64,000 nt of DNA from Halovenus salina (GTDB lineage: Archaea; Halobacteriota; Halobacteria; Halobacteriales; Haloarculaceae): positions 744,001 through 808,000 of the forward strand of contig NZ_CP112972.1 in assembly GCF_026410925.1 (NCBI RefSeq). Reading direction: 5' to 3'. Made by a program: the position numbers and the translations under genes. Each line of letters starts with the position of its first letter. Position 1 is the first letter of the stretch. The notes below the pieces were generated by a model. The model did not search any database. It was given only the letters and a program-made list of their open reading frames with translations, and had not been told where the DNA came from. Positions 16,808-24,802 of this stretch are shown here, one piece after another.

Positions 16808-16818
16808 TTTATATATAA
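16808..16818 (+). promoter_or_regulatory. TATA box of the dipeptide/oligopeptide transporter operon
   Basis: TTTATATATAA lies about 50 nt before ATG 16865. Transcription would start near 16840, giving a leader of about 25 nt to ATG 16865 or about 58 nt to ATG 16898. Confidence 0.5.
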
Positions 16819-16864
16819 TGGATGTACACAAGCTTTTTTACCCTTCATCTGATTTTGAGTGTGT

Positions 16865-18841
16865 ATGCGACGGTCTAGCAATAATCGAAAGCAAGGTATG
16901 AGTCGACGTCAGTGGCTAGCAATGCTCGGCATCGGTGGGACAGCCGGGCTAGCTGGTTGTCTTGGCGGCAGTGACGGCGAAGACGGCGAAGACGGCGAAG
17001 ACGGCGAAGACGGCGAAGACGGAGAGGACGCAACCGCTACGCCCGCCTCCAGCGGTGACGGTGAGGACGATGGTGACGCGTACACCGACGACAGCGATGA
17101 AGGTAGTGACGTGGGTGATGAACTGCCAGAAGTCTCTGGTGAATATGTCGGTGTCGAAGGAGAGGGTTTTCAGACGCTAAATCCGCTGTATAATACTTCA
17201 GCGAATGCTGGCAGTGCAATCAGCTACGCCCTGCCAGTCCCGTATACGTTTGACAACAACAACGAGCTGTTTGGGAACCACTACAAGGAGATTACGACCG
17301 AAGACGGCGGAAACGTCTGGGTAATCGACATTCGTGAGAACCTGAAATTCAGTGAGCCATACGGTTCCTGTACTGCTGAAGACTGGGTCTATCAGATTCA
17401 GGAGCTTCACCAGCAGGACTGGGCTACGACCGGACCGAGCCCGGACTGGTCGGATATAAACGTTGAGCTTGTCAGCGAATATCAGTTTCAGGCAGAGCTT
17501 CCAGAGGGAGATCTTCTCTGGCCCGAGTCGTATACTCCATCTCTCAGGCCAGTTCCGAAAGGGCTTGTCGAGCCGTACGTCCAAGAACAAGATGATAAAG
17601 GCCTCCAAGAGGACGAGGAACTGTTAGAGTTGCAGTACACGGGCAACTTAGGCCCGTATACACTCGACGAGTGGCAGCGTGATGCGGGTACCCGATACTC
17701 TCGTAACGACGAATACTACCTCCGAGATGCCGACGATGTCGCAGATAAGTTCGGCAATGCACCGTACTTCGAGAGTGCCGCAGTCGAGGTTATCCCCGAA
17801 AAGAGCTCACGCCTCGCTGCGCTCGAAGCTGGTGAGGTCGATGAGGTCGAGCTTGAGCCAGAGCGTTTCGAGGAGTTCCAGCAAAAAGAGGGAATTCAGG
17901 CCCTCCAGCAGCCATCCCCATACAACACAATTATCTCGGTCAATCAGCGGGATAACGGCTGGCAATCTGGGCCCGGTAACCTGTTCCGGTATAAGGAGTT
18001 CCGGCAGGCGTTGAATATGGCGATCAACAAGCAGGAAGTAATCGAAGGAGTTCTGTACGGGTTGGCGAAAGAGCACCACACGTGGCAGCCAAGGTTCTCA
18101 CGGTTCTATCCTGGCGAAGACAACATTGAGAAATACGGTGTTGGTGACCTTTACGGTGCAGATGTCGCACGAGAACGTGCGCAACAGGCATTCGAGCGCT
18201 CTGAATTCGACTATGCGTTCGACGGCGACCAGATGGTCACCCCAGAAGGAAACCAAGTTGTTCTGGACGTTAAATACAATTCCTCCAGTTCCACCCAGGA
18301 ACTGAAAACTGACTTTTACAGACAAGAGCTCAGTGACAATCTTGGTATCAAGCTAGAGCCAGAGCCTCTCGACGCGACGAAGTTTGCCAACGACTATTGG
18401 AGCGCCGAGCCAGAAGGTGGAACAGATACCATCCAAGGCGAAGAAGTCGAGTGGACGGCCCCGAACCAGAACAACCCTGGCCCACGGAGCGTCACTTCCA
18501 AAGAGTCCTGGGATATGTCTGTTATCTACGGGCTGAACACGTACCCGCGGAATCCCCTCACCAATAGCGTTTTCTTCGGAAACGGTGCGACATCCTTCTA
18601 TAACCCTGTCGGCTATTACCCTGAGTTTGACCTCAGCGGGCTGTTCGATCAGGCACAGCAGGCTACAAGCGAGGAAGAACTCCAGTCGGCGCTCAACGAG
18701 ATCTTTGTTGGTCTCAACCGTGACCAGCCGTACATCATGCGGACGTTCAGTGACGACCTGTATGGGTACCCAGCGAACCTCGAAGGGCCGATTGAGTCCT
18801 TTAACAGCGGTTGGGACTTCCCGGCATACTATAAGAAGTAA
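16865..18841 (+). CDS. ABC transporter substrate-binding protein, family 5 (dipeptide/oligopeptide), Tat lipoprotein
   Basis: About 658 aa. A twin-arginine signal (SRRQWLAMLGIGGTAG) is followed by the lipobox LAGC, so it is exported folded and lipid-anchored outside the cell. After the Cys come a GED repeat and an acidic Thr/Ser linker. The SBP_bac_5 domain starts near GEGFQTLNPLYNTSAN and includes FRQALNMAINKQEVIEGVLYG. It binds the peptide for the permeases encoded downstream. Starts GTG 16859, ATG 16865 and ATG 16898 are all possible; 16865 is the first ATG after the predicted transcription start. Base composition is lower in GC than the surrounding genes. Confidence 0.92.
   Translation: MRRSSNNRKQGMSRRQWLAMLGIGGTAGLAGCLGGSDGEDGEDGEDGEDGEDGEDATATPASSGDGEDDGDAYTDDSDEGSDVGDELPEVSGEYVGVEGEGFQTLNPLYNTSANAGSAISYALPVPYTFDNNNELFGNHYKEITTEDGGNVWVIDIRENLKFSEPYGSCTAEDWVYQIQELHQQDWATTGPSPDWSDINVELVSEYQFQAELPEGDLLWPESYTPSLRPVPKGLVEPYVQEQDDKGLQEDEELLELQYTGNLGPYTLDEWQRDAGTRYSRNDEYYLRDADDVADKFGNAPYFESAAVEVIPEKSSRLAALEAGEVDEVELEPERFEEFQQKEGIQALQQPSPYNTIISVNQRDNGWQSGPGNLFRYKEFRQALNMAINKQEVIEGVLYGLAKEHHTWQPRFSRFYPGEDNIEKYGVGDLYGADVARERAQQAFERSEFDYAFDGDQMVTPEGNQVVLDVKYNSSSSTQELKTDFYRQELSDNLGIKLEPEPLDATKFANDYWSAEPEGGTDTIQGEEVEWTAPNQNNPGPRSVTSKESWDMSVIYGLNTYPRNPLTNSVFFGNGATSFYNPVGYYPEFDLSGLFDQAQQATSEEELQSALNEIFVGLNRDQPYIMRTFSDDLYGYPANLEGPIESFNSGWDFPAYYKK
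16976..17029 (+). repeat. 9-bp tandem repeat encoding Gly-Glu-Asp
   Basis: Six consecutive units of GGC GAA GAC (five exact, the last GGA GAG GAC) follow the lipobox of the solute-binding protein. They encode a flexible acidic spacer between the lipid anchor and the binding domain. Units of this kind change number readily by slippage and stay in frame. Confidence 0.9.
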
Positions 18842-18956
18842 CGCGACAGGGTAGAAGCCAAACTCAGACATAGCATCTAACCTGCTCGTAGCATTCATTT
18901 CAATGATAAGAATGAGTACTGACAAGTCGGTTGGATTAATCTGAGTCTAGACATAA

Positions 18957-18967
18957 GCTTTATAATC
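18957..18967 (+). promoter_or_regulatory. Internal TATA box before the first permease gene
   Basis: GCTTTATAATC lies in an AT-rich 190-nt gap after the solute-binding protein gene. The TATA centre is about 30 nt before ATG 18991 and about 70 nt before the permease ATG at 19032. The expected transcription start is therefore close to the mini-ORF start. Confidence 0.5.
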
Positions 18968-18990
18968 ACAAATTAAAAAGCAGCAAACCA

Positions 18991-19035
18991 ATGAGTAACA
19001 TACATCACAACAACACAACGGTGAGTATTCGATGA
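18991..19035 (+). CDS. Putative 14-codon leader mini-ORF overlapping the permease start
   Basis: ATG 18991 opens MSNIHHNNTTVSIR and stops at TGA 19033-19035, which overlaps the permease start (ATGA). Its ATG falls at the transcription start predicted from the TATA box, which would make it a leaderless frame. Leaderless starts are efficient in haloarchaea, so ribosomes could reach the permease start by termination-reinitiation. It is a candidate only; it could also be chance. Confidence 0.35.
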   Translation: MSNIHHNNTTVSIR

Positions 19036-20009
19036 GTTTCAAGCGATACGTCGCAGCTCGGACGCTGTACGCAGTCTTTGTATCGATGGTAATCGTTACG
19101 CTTGCGTTTATTTTCCTTCGTCTCTCGCCAAATCCAAATATCCAGGAGGCTGCGCGGAGTGCAGCACTCCAAGGCGGCGACCCAGAAGCGGCAGCAGAGC
19201 TGGTGAAAGAGCGACGTGGTCTAAATGACCCGCTGTATGTCCAGTGGTGGGACTTCATCAAAAACATATATACGCTGGATTGGGGCTGGTCACAGTCCCG
19301 CAGCCAGCCGGTCACGGAGGCTGTTCTCGAAGGATTGTACTACACAGCGCAGTATTCGATTCCGTGGACACTGCTTACGATAACTATTGGCCCCGCTCTC
19401 GGACTGTACTCAGCTTCAAGAATGTACAGTTGGAAGGACCACTTAGCGACATTCTATGCGTTCTTCGGGTTCGCTATCCCGAATTTCTTCTTCGGGATAC
19501 TCTTGCTTTTGTTCTTTGGAGTGTGGCTCGGCTGGGTTCCGATCACCTACGACACGACTGTCCCAGTGTTTAGCTTCGAAAACGCGAGACAGTTGGTGCT
19601 ACCTGTTATAACACTGGTTACTGGATCAATCGGCGGAATCATGCGAGTATCTCGTAACGAATCAGCTGAGTTCATGAACAGCGACTTTATGAAAACAGCT
19701 AAAGCAAAGGGTGTGTCGCCTGTACGTGCCTGGGCGTACCATGTGTTGCGACCGACTATGGTCCCGCTGTCGACCAGTATGGTATCTCGCCTTCTCGCTC
19801 TATTCACAGGAGCGTCAGTGCTGGTTGAGGTTGTCTTCTCGATTCCAGGCCTTGGGCGACTTTTGTTTAGTTCTGTCGTTGCAGAAGACACGAGTCTTGT
19901 GTTAGGAACAACGCTCGTCTTTACATTTATTGCAGTTATGGGGAACCTGATAGAAGATATCGTATTTAGAGTATTGGACCCACGAATCAGTTACGACGAT
20001 AGAGACTAA
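19032..20009 (+). CDS. ABC transporter permease, DppB/OppB family
   Basis: 325 aa. The protein starts MSFKRYVAARTLYAVFVSMVIV and has six likely membrane helices. The EAA loop is around DFMKTAKAKGVSPVRAWAYHVLRPTMVPL, which contacts the ATPase subunits. The end RVLDPRISYDDRD is the standard DppB tail. It forms the membrane channel with the DppC protein encoded next. A separate promoter and mini-ORF precede it. Confidence 0.93.
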   Translation: MSFKRYVAARTLYAVFVSMVIVTLAFIFLRLSPNPNIQEAARSAALQGGDPEAAAELVKERRGLNDPLYVQWWDFIKNIYTLDWGWSQSRSQPVTEAVLEGLYYTAQYSIPWTLLTITIGPALGLYSASRMYSWKDHLATFYAFFGFAIPNFFFGILLLLFFGVWLGWVPITYDTTVPVFSFENARQLVLPVITLVTGSIGGIMRVSRNESAEFMNSDFMKTAKAKGVSPVRAWAYHVLRPTMVPLSTSMVSRLLALFTGASVLVEVVFSIPGLGRLLFSSVVAEDTSLVLGTTLVFTFIAVMGNLIEDIVFRVLDPRISYDDRD

Positions 20010-20029
20010 CCCAGAGGGTGATCACAACA

Positions 20030-21274
20030 ATGTCAAAAGAACACGAGCGGTTTGACGAAGTTGACTGGAGTGAGATAAATGATCAGACATCACGATTGTC
20101 TTTGTCAATAAATACGAAGCTGTTGTTCGTTTCGTTGGCACCTATCGTTGGGTTGTTTCTCTATGATTTCTTCAGAGTAGGCGAGTTCGAAAGCACGTTC
20201 GAAAAGCTCGGAAGCGATCTGGGCCTTTCAAGTATGTTCGAATCGCTTGGAATGGACTGGGACCCAGGGAGCATCGACTATCTGTTTTTCGTTACATTAC
20301 TTCTGTTTGTCTGGTACATGGTATTCCCGTTGTACCAGAACCCCCGTATGACGAAGTACTACTGGACTGAGTTTAAGCGAAACCGGCCAGCGATGGTGAG
20401 CCTGATCTGGCTCGGAATCGTCTTCATTGGCGGAACAGTTGGCCCCTTCTTCGTTAACAAGCCCAAACAGGATATCCTGTACGGCTACCAGCCACCAGTT
20501 TTTTCTGAAGTTTCAATGTTGAATATAAATAACTGTAAGGGTGATGTTGTTGACGGAATGTGCCAAGGAACATGGGAACACGCCTTGGGGTCGACAAAAG
20601 GCGGAAAGGACGTGTTTGCGATAATCGTCCACGGTACCACTGTGTCGATTAAAATTGCGTTTATTACGACGTTATTAGTGGCATTAATTGGCGTTTCAAT
20701 TGGGACGGTAAGCGCGTACGCAGGCGGTTGGGTTGACGAGATTCTAATGCGCTTTACTGATATTGTTCTCTCATTCCCGACACTGATTTTCCTTATCCTC
20801 TTAACCTATATTTTCGGGACAAGTCTCGGTGTGTTTCTGCTTATTTTTGCAGTATTCAGCTGGGGAGGTCTCGCTCGGTACTCTCGAAGCAAGGCGCTAT
20901 CTGTCACTGAAGAAGAGTTCGTGAAAGCCACTAGAATAAGTGGAGCGAGCAAATATCGCGTTGTGAGACGCCACATCGTTCCAAACACGGCAAGTTCAAT
21001 TATAACAGACTTAACTCTGGCAATCCCGGGATTCCTGCTAGCTGAGGCACAGTTGTCGTTCCTTGATCTCGGCCCAAGTGCAACAAGCTGGGGCGGTCTC
21101 ATTGACAGCGGATTTAGTTCACTCAGCTATGCACCTTGGATCACGCTGTCCGGAGGTCTCGTTCTGTTTATTACCATATTGGCGTTCAATTTTGTCGGGG
21201 ACGCCCTCCTTGATGCGTTGAATCCTGAGGCAGAAGCAGAATCCGAAAGCGAACAAACTGGAGGACAACTATAG
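20030..21274 (+). CDS. ABC transporter permease, DppC/OppC family
   Basis: 414 aa from ATG 20030. GGTGATC at 20017-20023 matches the 16S 3' end and is well spaced, which favours this ATG over the GTG at 20018. Two hydrophobic segments precede a loop of about 60 residues, then the five-helix permease core with the EAA motif around EEFVKATRISGASKYRVVRRHIVPN. The N-terminal extension with extra helices is longer than in bacterial DppC (about 300 aa). Confidence 0.92.
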   Translation: MSKEHERFDEVDWSEINDQTSRLSLSINTKLLFVSLAPIVGLFLYDFFRVGEFESTFEKLGSDLGLSSMFESLGMDWDPGSIDYLFFVTLLLFVWYMVFPLYQNPRMTKYYWTEFKRNRPAMVSLIWLGIVFIGGTVGPFFVNKPKQDILYGYQPPVFSEVSMLNINNCKGDVVDGMCQGTWEHALGSTKGGKDVFAIIVHGTTVSIKIAFITTLLVALIGVSIGTVSAYAGGWVDEILMRFTDIVLSFPTLIFLILLTYIFGTSLGVFLLIFAVFSWGGLARYSRSKALSVTEEEFVKATRISGASKYRVVRRHIVPNTASSIITDLTLAIPGFLLAEAQLSFLDLGPSATSWGGLIDSGFSSLSYAPWITLSGGLVLFITILAFNFVGDALLDALNPEAEAESESEQTGGQL

Positions 21275-21277
21275 TTC

Positions 21278-22339
21278 ATGACCACAGAGACACCACTACT
21301 TGAAGTCGAAAACCTGACCACAAAATTTCGCACAGACGAGGGAAAACTAACTGCAGTCGATGGCATCGATTTCACAGTCGAAGAAGGTGAAACCGTTTGC
21401 ATCGTTGGTGAGTCGGGCTCCGGAAAAACGGTCGCAACCGAATCGATAACCGGGTTGGTCGAACAGCCGCCTGGCTATGTTGAGGGAACAGCCCGATACC
21501 GTGGAGAGGACCTGCTTTCGATGAATAGCGAACGGCTGCGAGAGATACGTGGCGAAGAAATAGCACACATCTTCCAGAATCCACAGGAGGCGATGAATCA
21601 CTGTTACAGCGTTGGCTGGCAGATTGCTGAGGCACTTAAGATACACGACAACAATATCAGTGACAGCGAAGCCAGATCAAAAGCAGTCGATCTGCTTGAC
21701 CGCGCTGGGATTGCGAATGCCTCCTCTCGTATCGACGATTACCCCCACGAGTTTTCGGGCGGTCAGAAACAGCGTGCGATGATTGCGATGGCACTGGTAA
21801 CGAGTCCAACGCTACTCATTGCGGACGAACCGACGACGGCGCTAGATGTGACGATTCAAGCGCAGATACTCCGCTTAATAGACGATATTCAAGAAGAGTT
21901 TGGGATGTCTATTCTTTTCGTGACACACGATCTCGGAGTCGTTGCCGAGATTGCTGACAAGGTCATTGTGATGTACTCTGGAAAGGTTATGGAACGGGGT
22001 GACGTGTTCGATATCTTCGAGACACCAGCACATCCCTACACACAGGCACTGATGAAGTGTATCCCGGGCCAGGGTAACAGTGGGGGCGGCATCCCTGGAA
22101 CCCTACCGGACCCACATAACCAGCCTGACGGCTGCCGATTTGCATCCCGGTGTGAGCATGCGGTCGAAGACTGTCAGGTCGGCGAACAGCCAGAAGATAT
22201 TGCAATTGGAACAGAGCACAGCGTCTCCTGTATATACTATCAGAACGGATATGACTCCTCCGTCGTCAGAGATCCCGATCTTGAGCAGGGAGACGGCAGG
22301 AGCGATCCCGACCAGACGGGGGTGACGGGAGGTGACTGA
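21278..22339 (+). CDS. ABC transporter ATPase, DppD/OppD family
   Basis: 353 aa. Walker A is GESGSGKT, the signature is FSGGQKQRAMIAMAL, Walker B is LLIADEPTTALD, and the switch His is in LFVTHDLG. The C-terminal oligopeptide motif has Cys residues in DGCRFASRC and VSCIYY. It energises peptide uptake together with the DppF-type subunit. GGAGG at about 21260 provides the ribosome site. It ends inside the start of the next gene. Confidence 0.94.
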   Translation: MTTETPLLEVENLTTKFRTDEGKLTAVDGIDFTVEEGETVCIVGESGSGKTVATESITGLVEQPPGYVEGTARYRGEDLLSMNSERLREIRGEEIAHIFQNPQEAMNHCYSVGWQIAEALKIHDNNISDSEARSKAVDLLDRAGIANASSRIDDYPHEFSGGQKQRAMIAMALVTSPTLLIADEPTTALDVTIQAQILRLIDDIQEEFGMSILFVTHDLGVVAEIADKVIVMYSGKVMERGDVFDIFETPAHPYTQALMKCIPGQGNSGGGIPGTLPDPHNQPDGCRFASRCEHAVEDCQVGEQPEDIAIGTEHSVSCIYYQNGYDSSVVRDPDLEQGDGRSDPDQTGVTGGD

Positions 22340-23681
22340 TCCGATTATCTCAGTACGGAACCTCAAGAAACACTATAAGATGAAAGGCGGGGCACTCAAC
22401 CGGAGTGTTGGCTTTGCAAAAGCAGTTGATGGCGTTAGCTTCGACATCTACCCCGGTGAGACACTCGGCTTGGTCGGGGAATCCGGTTGTGGAAAGTCGA
22501 CTGTCGCAACATCGTTAGTCCGTCTTGAGGAACCGACCGATGGCAGTGTCATCTTCAATGGTGGTGAGTGGGCGTCCACTTCGAGCCACTCGGACACGGA
22601 ACCGAGATCCAACGACGTTACCACGTTTGATAAAAGAGATCTCAAGCGGTTCCGGCGTGGGGCCCAGATGATCTTCCAAGATCCATCTTCAAGCTTCGAT
22701 CCTCGGATGACTGTCGGAGGCTCCGTCGCGGAGATGTTGCTCGTCCACGGGATGGATGACAAACAACGGCGGCGAGCAATCGTGGAGGACCTACTCGAAC
22801 GTGTTGGGCTTTCGGCCGAAGATTACGACCGATATCCCCACGAGTTCTCGGGTGGGCAAAAACAGCGCATTGCTCTCGCGCGGGCTCTCGTTTTGAACCC
22901 AGATTTTATTGTTGCTGACGAGCCAGTGAGTGCGCTCGATGTCTCGATTAAGGCGGAAATTCTCTCGCTCCTTAAAGATATACAGGAGGAATTCAACCTT
23001 TCGATGCTGTTCATTAGCCACGATATGTCGGTTATCCGGGAAGTCTGTGACCGTGTAGCAGTCATGTATCTTGGGGAGATTGTAGAGCTTGGCCAGACAG
23101 AGACAATTTTCAACAACCCGAAACATCCATATACGGAAGCGCTCATCTCAGCAATCCCAACACCAGACCCCAGAACCAGTCAGAAAGGGATTAAACTTGA
23201 AGGAACAGTACCCGACCCATCGAACCCACCATCGGGTTGTAAGTTCCATACGCGCTGCCACCGGGTTATCCAACCCGATAGGTGGGATCTCGATCAACAA
23301 GTATGGCGGCGACTCCTCAACTTCCGTGATCGCATCCAGGCCGGAGCAATCGAACTCGACACACTTCGTGAGAATGTAACACGACAGGAGGACAAAGGTG
23401 CTGTCTCAGCCGACGACGCAATTACCTCTGAAATCCGCAAGGAGTTTAATCTCCCACAGAAGCTCGACGACCCCGACGCCGAATCAACACTGGCAGAGGC
23501 GACAGAAGCCCTCGCTGACGATGACTTCGAGAGGGCAGCGCAACAGCTCACTGAAACGTTCACGACACCGTGTGAAGAAACCGACCCAGCGGAGGTTAGC
23601 CATAGCGATACTCACACATCGGCATGTCTGCTCAACGATGAAGAACAGAGCCCGATGAACGCCGCCACTACTAACGACTGA
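22332..23681 (+). CDS. ABC transporter ATPase, DppF/OppF family, with insertion in the C-terminal domain
   Basis: 449 aa from GTG 22332, overlapping the dppD-type stop by 8 nt. Walker A is GESGCGKS, the signature is FSGGQKQRIALARAL, Walker B is FIVADEPVSALD. An insertion with Thr/Ser/Asp residues (EWASTSSHSDTEPRS) lies after Walker A. The C-terminal Cys motif starts at SGCKFHTRCHRV. It is completed by ACLL only about 130 residues later, after a helical segment (LNFRDRIQAGAIELDTLRENV). Bacterial DppF has about 20-30 residues there. The GTG start and overlap indicate translational coupling. Confidence 0.93.
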   Translation: MTDPIISVRNLKKHYKMKGGALNRSVGFAKAVDGVSFDIYPGETLGLVGESGCGKSTVATSLVRLEEPTDGSVIFNGGEWASTSSHSDTEPRSNDVTTFDKRDLKRFRRGAQMIFQDPSSSFDPRMTVGGSVAEMLLVHGMDDKQRRRAIVEDLLERVGLSAEDYDRYPHEFSGGQKQRIALARALVLNPDFIVADEPVSALDVSIKAEILSLLKDIQEEFNLSMLFISHDMSVIREVCDRVAVMYLGEIVELGQTETIFNNPKHPYTEALISAIPTPDPRTSQKGIKLEGTVPDPSNPPSGCKFHTRCHRVIQPDRWDLDQQVWRRLLNFRDRIQAGAIELDTLRENVTRQEDKGAVSADDAITSEIRKEFNLPQKLDDPDAESTLAEATEALADDDFERAAQQLTETFTTPCEETDPAEVSHSDTHTSACLLNDEEQSPMNAATTND

Positions 23682-23759
23682 CGAAGGCGAACGCTTAATA
23701 TCAAAAAAGCCGCTGCACACTGCTTTTTCGAGAAGAACTCGCAACTTGTGTAACTCGCT

Positions 23760-24100
23760 GTTCACCGTGAGAAACAGTTTGCGGCTACGCCGCTCGCTTG
23801 TCGAGGCCTCACTTCGTTCGGGACAAAATACTCACGGCTCACTCCGTTCGCCGTTCGGAGTCCGAGAGACTCGTTCCACTCGTCTCTCGCTATGCGAGGG
23901 CTGGGGTTCTCACTCGATGCCGGACGGTCGCTCACTCTGTTCGCGCTGCGTCCACCGTAGTTCGAATCCCAAGAGCTGCAGTTGCGGCTCAAGATTTGTT
24001 TGCCGCAGAATACTCACGGCTCACCCTGTTCGCAGCGCGAAACGGCTCGCGGCTTCGCCGCTCGCCTTGTTGAGTCCTTCACTTCGTTCGGGTCTCGCTA
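23760..24100. repeat. Block of short palindromic and direct repeats beside tRNA-Leu
   Basis: No gene is visible from 23682 to 24101. The block repeats several short motifs. TCACYYYGTTCG occurs at 23809, 23839, 23932, 24021 and 24079. TACTCACGGCTCAC occurs at 23829 and 24011. Hairpins GCGGC-TAC-GCCGC (near 23781) and GCGGC-TTC-GCCGC (near 24050) are each followed by TCGC and then TCACTTCGTTCGGG. Two halves of the block look like diverged copies of each other. It may be a decayed insertion or a structured 3' trailer. Confidence 0.7.
23885..23905 (+). repeat. 21-bp direct repeat, distal copy of the tRNA-Leu 3' end
   Basis: TCTCGCTATGCGAGGGCTGGG is identical to 24093-24113, which spans the last 12 nt of the tRNA-Leu gene and 9 nt of its trailer. 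The two copies are 208 bp apart. Duplication of a tRNA 3' end is the usual trace of site-specific integration, but no integrase gene lies between them. Confidence 0.75.
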
Positions 24101-24101
24101 T

Positions 24102-24185
24102 GCGAGGGCTGGGATTCGAACCCAGGGACCCCTACGGGAGCGGGTCTTAAGCCCGCCGCCTTTGGCCTAGCTCAGCCACCCTCGC
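24102..24185 (-). tRNA. tRNA-Leu(UAA)
   Basis: 84 nt on the minus strand. The acceptor arms GCGAGGG and CCCTCGC pair fully, followed by A. The D arm is GGCTGAGCTAGGCC, the anticodon loop is CTTAAGA with anticodon TAA, and the long variable arm is CTCCCGTAGGGGT. The T arm is CTGGGTTCGAATCCCAG. This is a class II tRNA with the leucine anticodon UAA. CCA is not encoded. The 3' end can also pair with its trailer as CTCGC-ATA-GCGAG. Confidence 0.96.
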
Positions 24186-24235
24186 GCATGTTCTTCTCGC
24201 TCAGGCAATCAAAAAGGGGTTACGAAGACCGTCGA

Positions 24236-24751
24236 CTAGTTGCCGTGAATCTCGACGGATTCGAGGAGAATCGTAGAGGTCGGCTCGTCGCTGCCGTCGG
24301 TGTCTGCGTTGCCGATTGCTTCGACGACGTCCATCCCGTCAGTGACCTCACCGAAGACCGCGTGCTTGTCGTCGAGATGTGGCTGTGCGTCGAGTGTGAT
24401 GAAAAACTGCGAGCCGTTCGTGTCCGGGCCGCGATTCGCCATCGAGACCGTGCCGGCCCCATCGTGGCGCAGTTCGGGGTGGAACTCGTCGTCGAAGGTG
24501 TAGCCCGGGCCGCCTCGGCCAGTGCCGGTCGGGTCCCCGGTCTGGAGCATGAAGTCCTCAATGACGCGGTGGAACTCCACATCGTCGTAGAGCGGACCGT
24601 CGACAGGGTCGCCGGTCTCGGGGTGTTCCCACTCCTTCTCGCCGGTCGCAAGGCCGACGAAGTTCTCGACAGTGTTGGATGCTCGCTCGTCAAAGAGGTC
24701 GATTTCGATGTCGCCTTCAGATGTGTGCAGCGTTGCACTGAGTTCGCTCAT
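24236..24751 (-). CDS. Peptidyl-prolyl cis-trans isomerase, cyclophilin type
   Basis: 171 aa. The cyclophilin core is visible as FHRVIEDFMLQTGDP, with the catalytic Arg in FHRV, then GTVSMANRGPDTNGSQFFIT, LDDKHAVFGEV and the final strand VEIHGN. The cytosolic enzyme speeds proline isomerisation during folding. There is no signal peptide. The length equals the single-domain family. It lies between tRNA-Leu and the twy1 gene, all on the minus strand. Confidence 0.95.
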   Translation of the reverse strand: MSELSATLHTSEGDIEIDLFDERASNTVENFVGLATGEKEWEHPETGDPVDGPLYDDVEFHRVIEDFMLQTGDPTGTGRGGPGYTFDDEFHPELRHDGAGTVSMANRGPDTNGSQFFITLDAQPHLDDKHAVFGEVTDGMDVVEAIGNADTDGSDEPTSTILLESVEIHGN

Positions 24752-24802
24752 ACCAAAAGGAGGGTTGCCCGACAGAAAGACGTGCCGATTGTTGGCCGGC
24801 GG

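Noticed and set aside
16818..16901. 27-codon frame ending in ATGA at the second ATG of the solute-binding protein
   Set aside because: Its ATG overlaps the TATA box, so it would lie upstream of the transcription start. It probably is chance, unlike the mini-ORF at 18991.
16976..17029. Regular 9-bp units as a CRISPR-like array
   Set aside because: They are in-frame Gly-Glu-Asp codons inside a lipoprotein linker with no spacers.
23957..23985. GTTCGAATCCC as a possible second tRNA
   Set aside because: No acceptor, D or anticodon arm can be drawn around it; it is at most a fragment in the repeat block.
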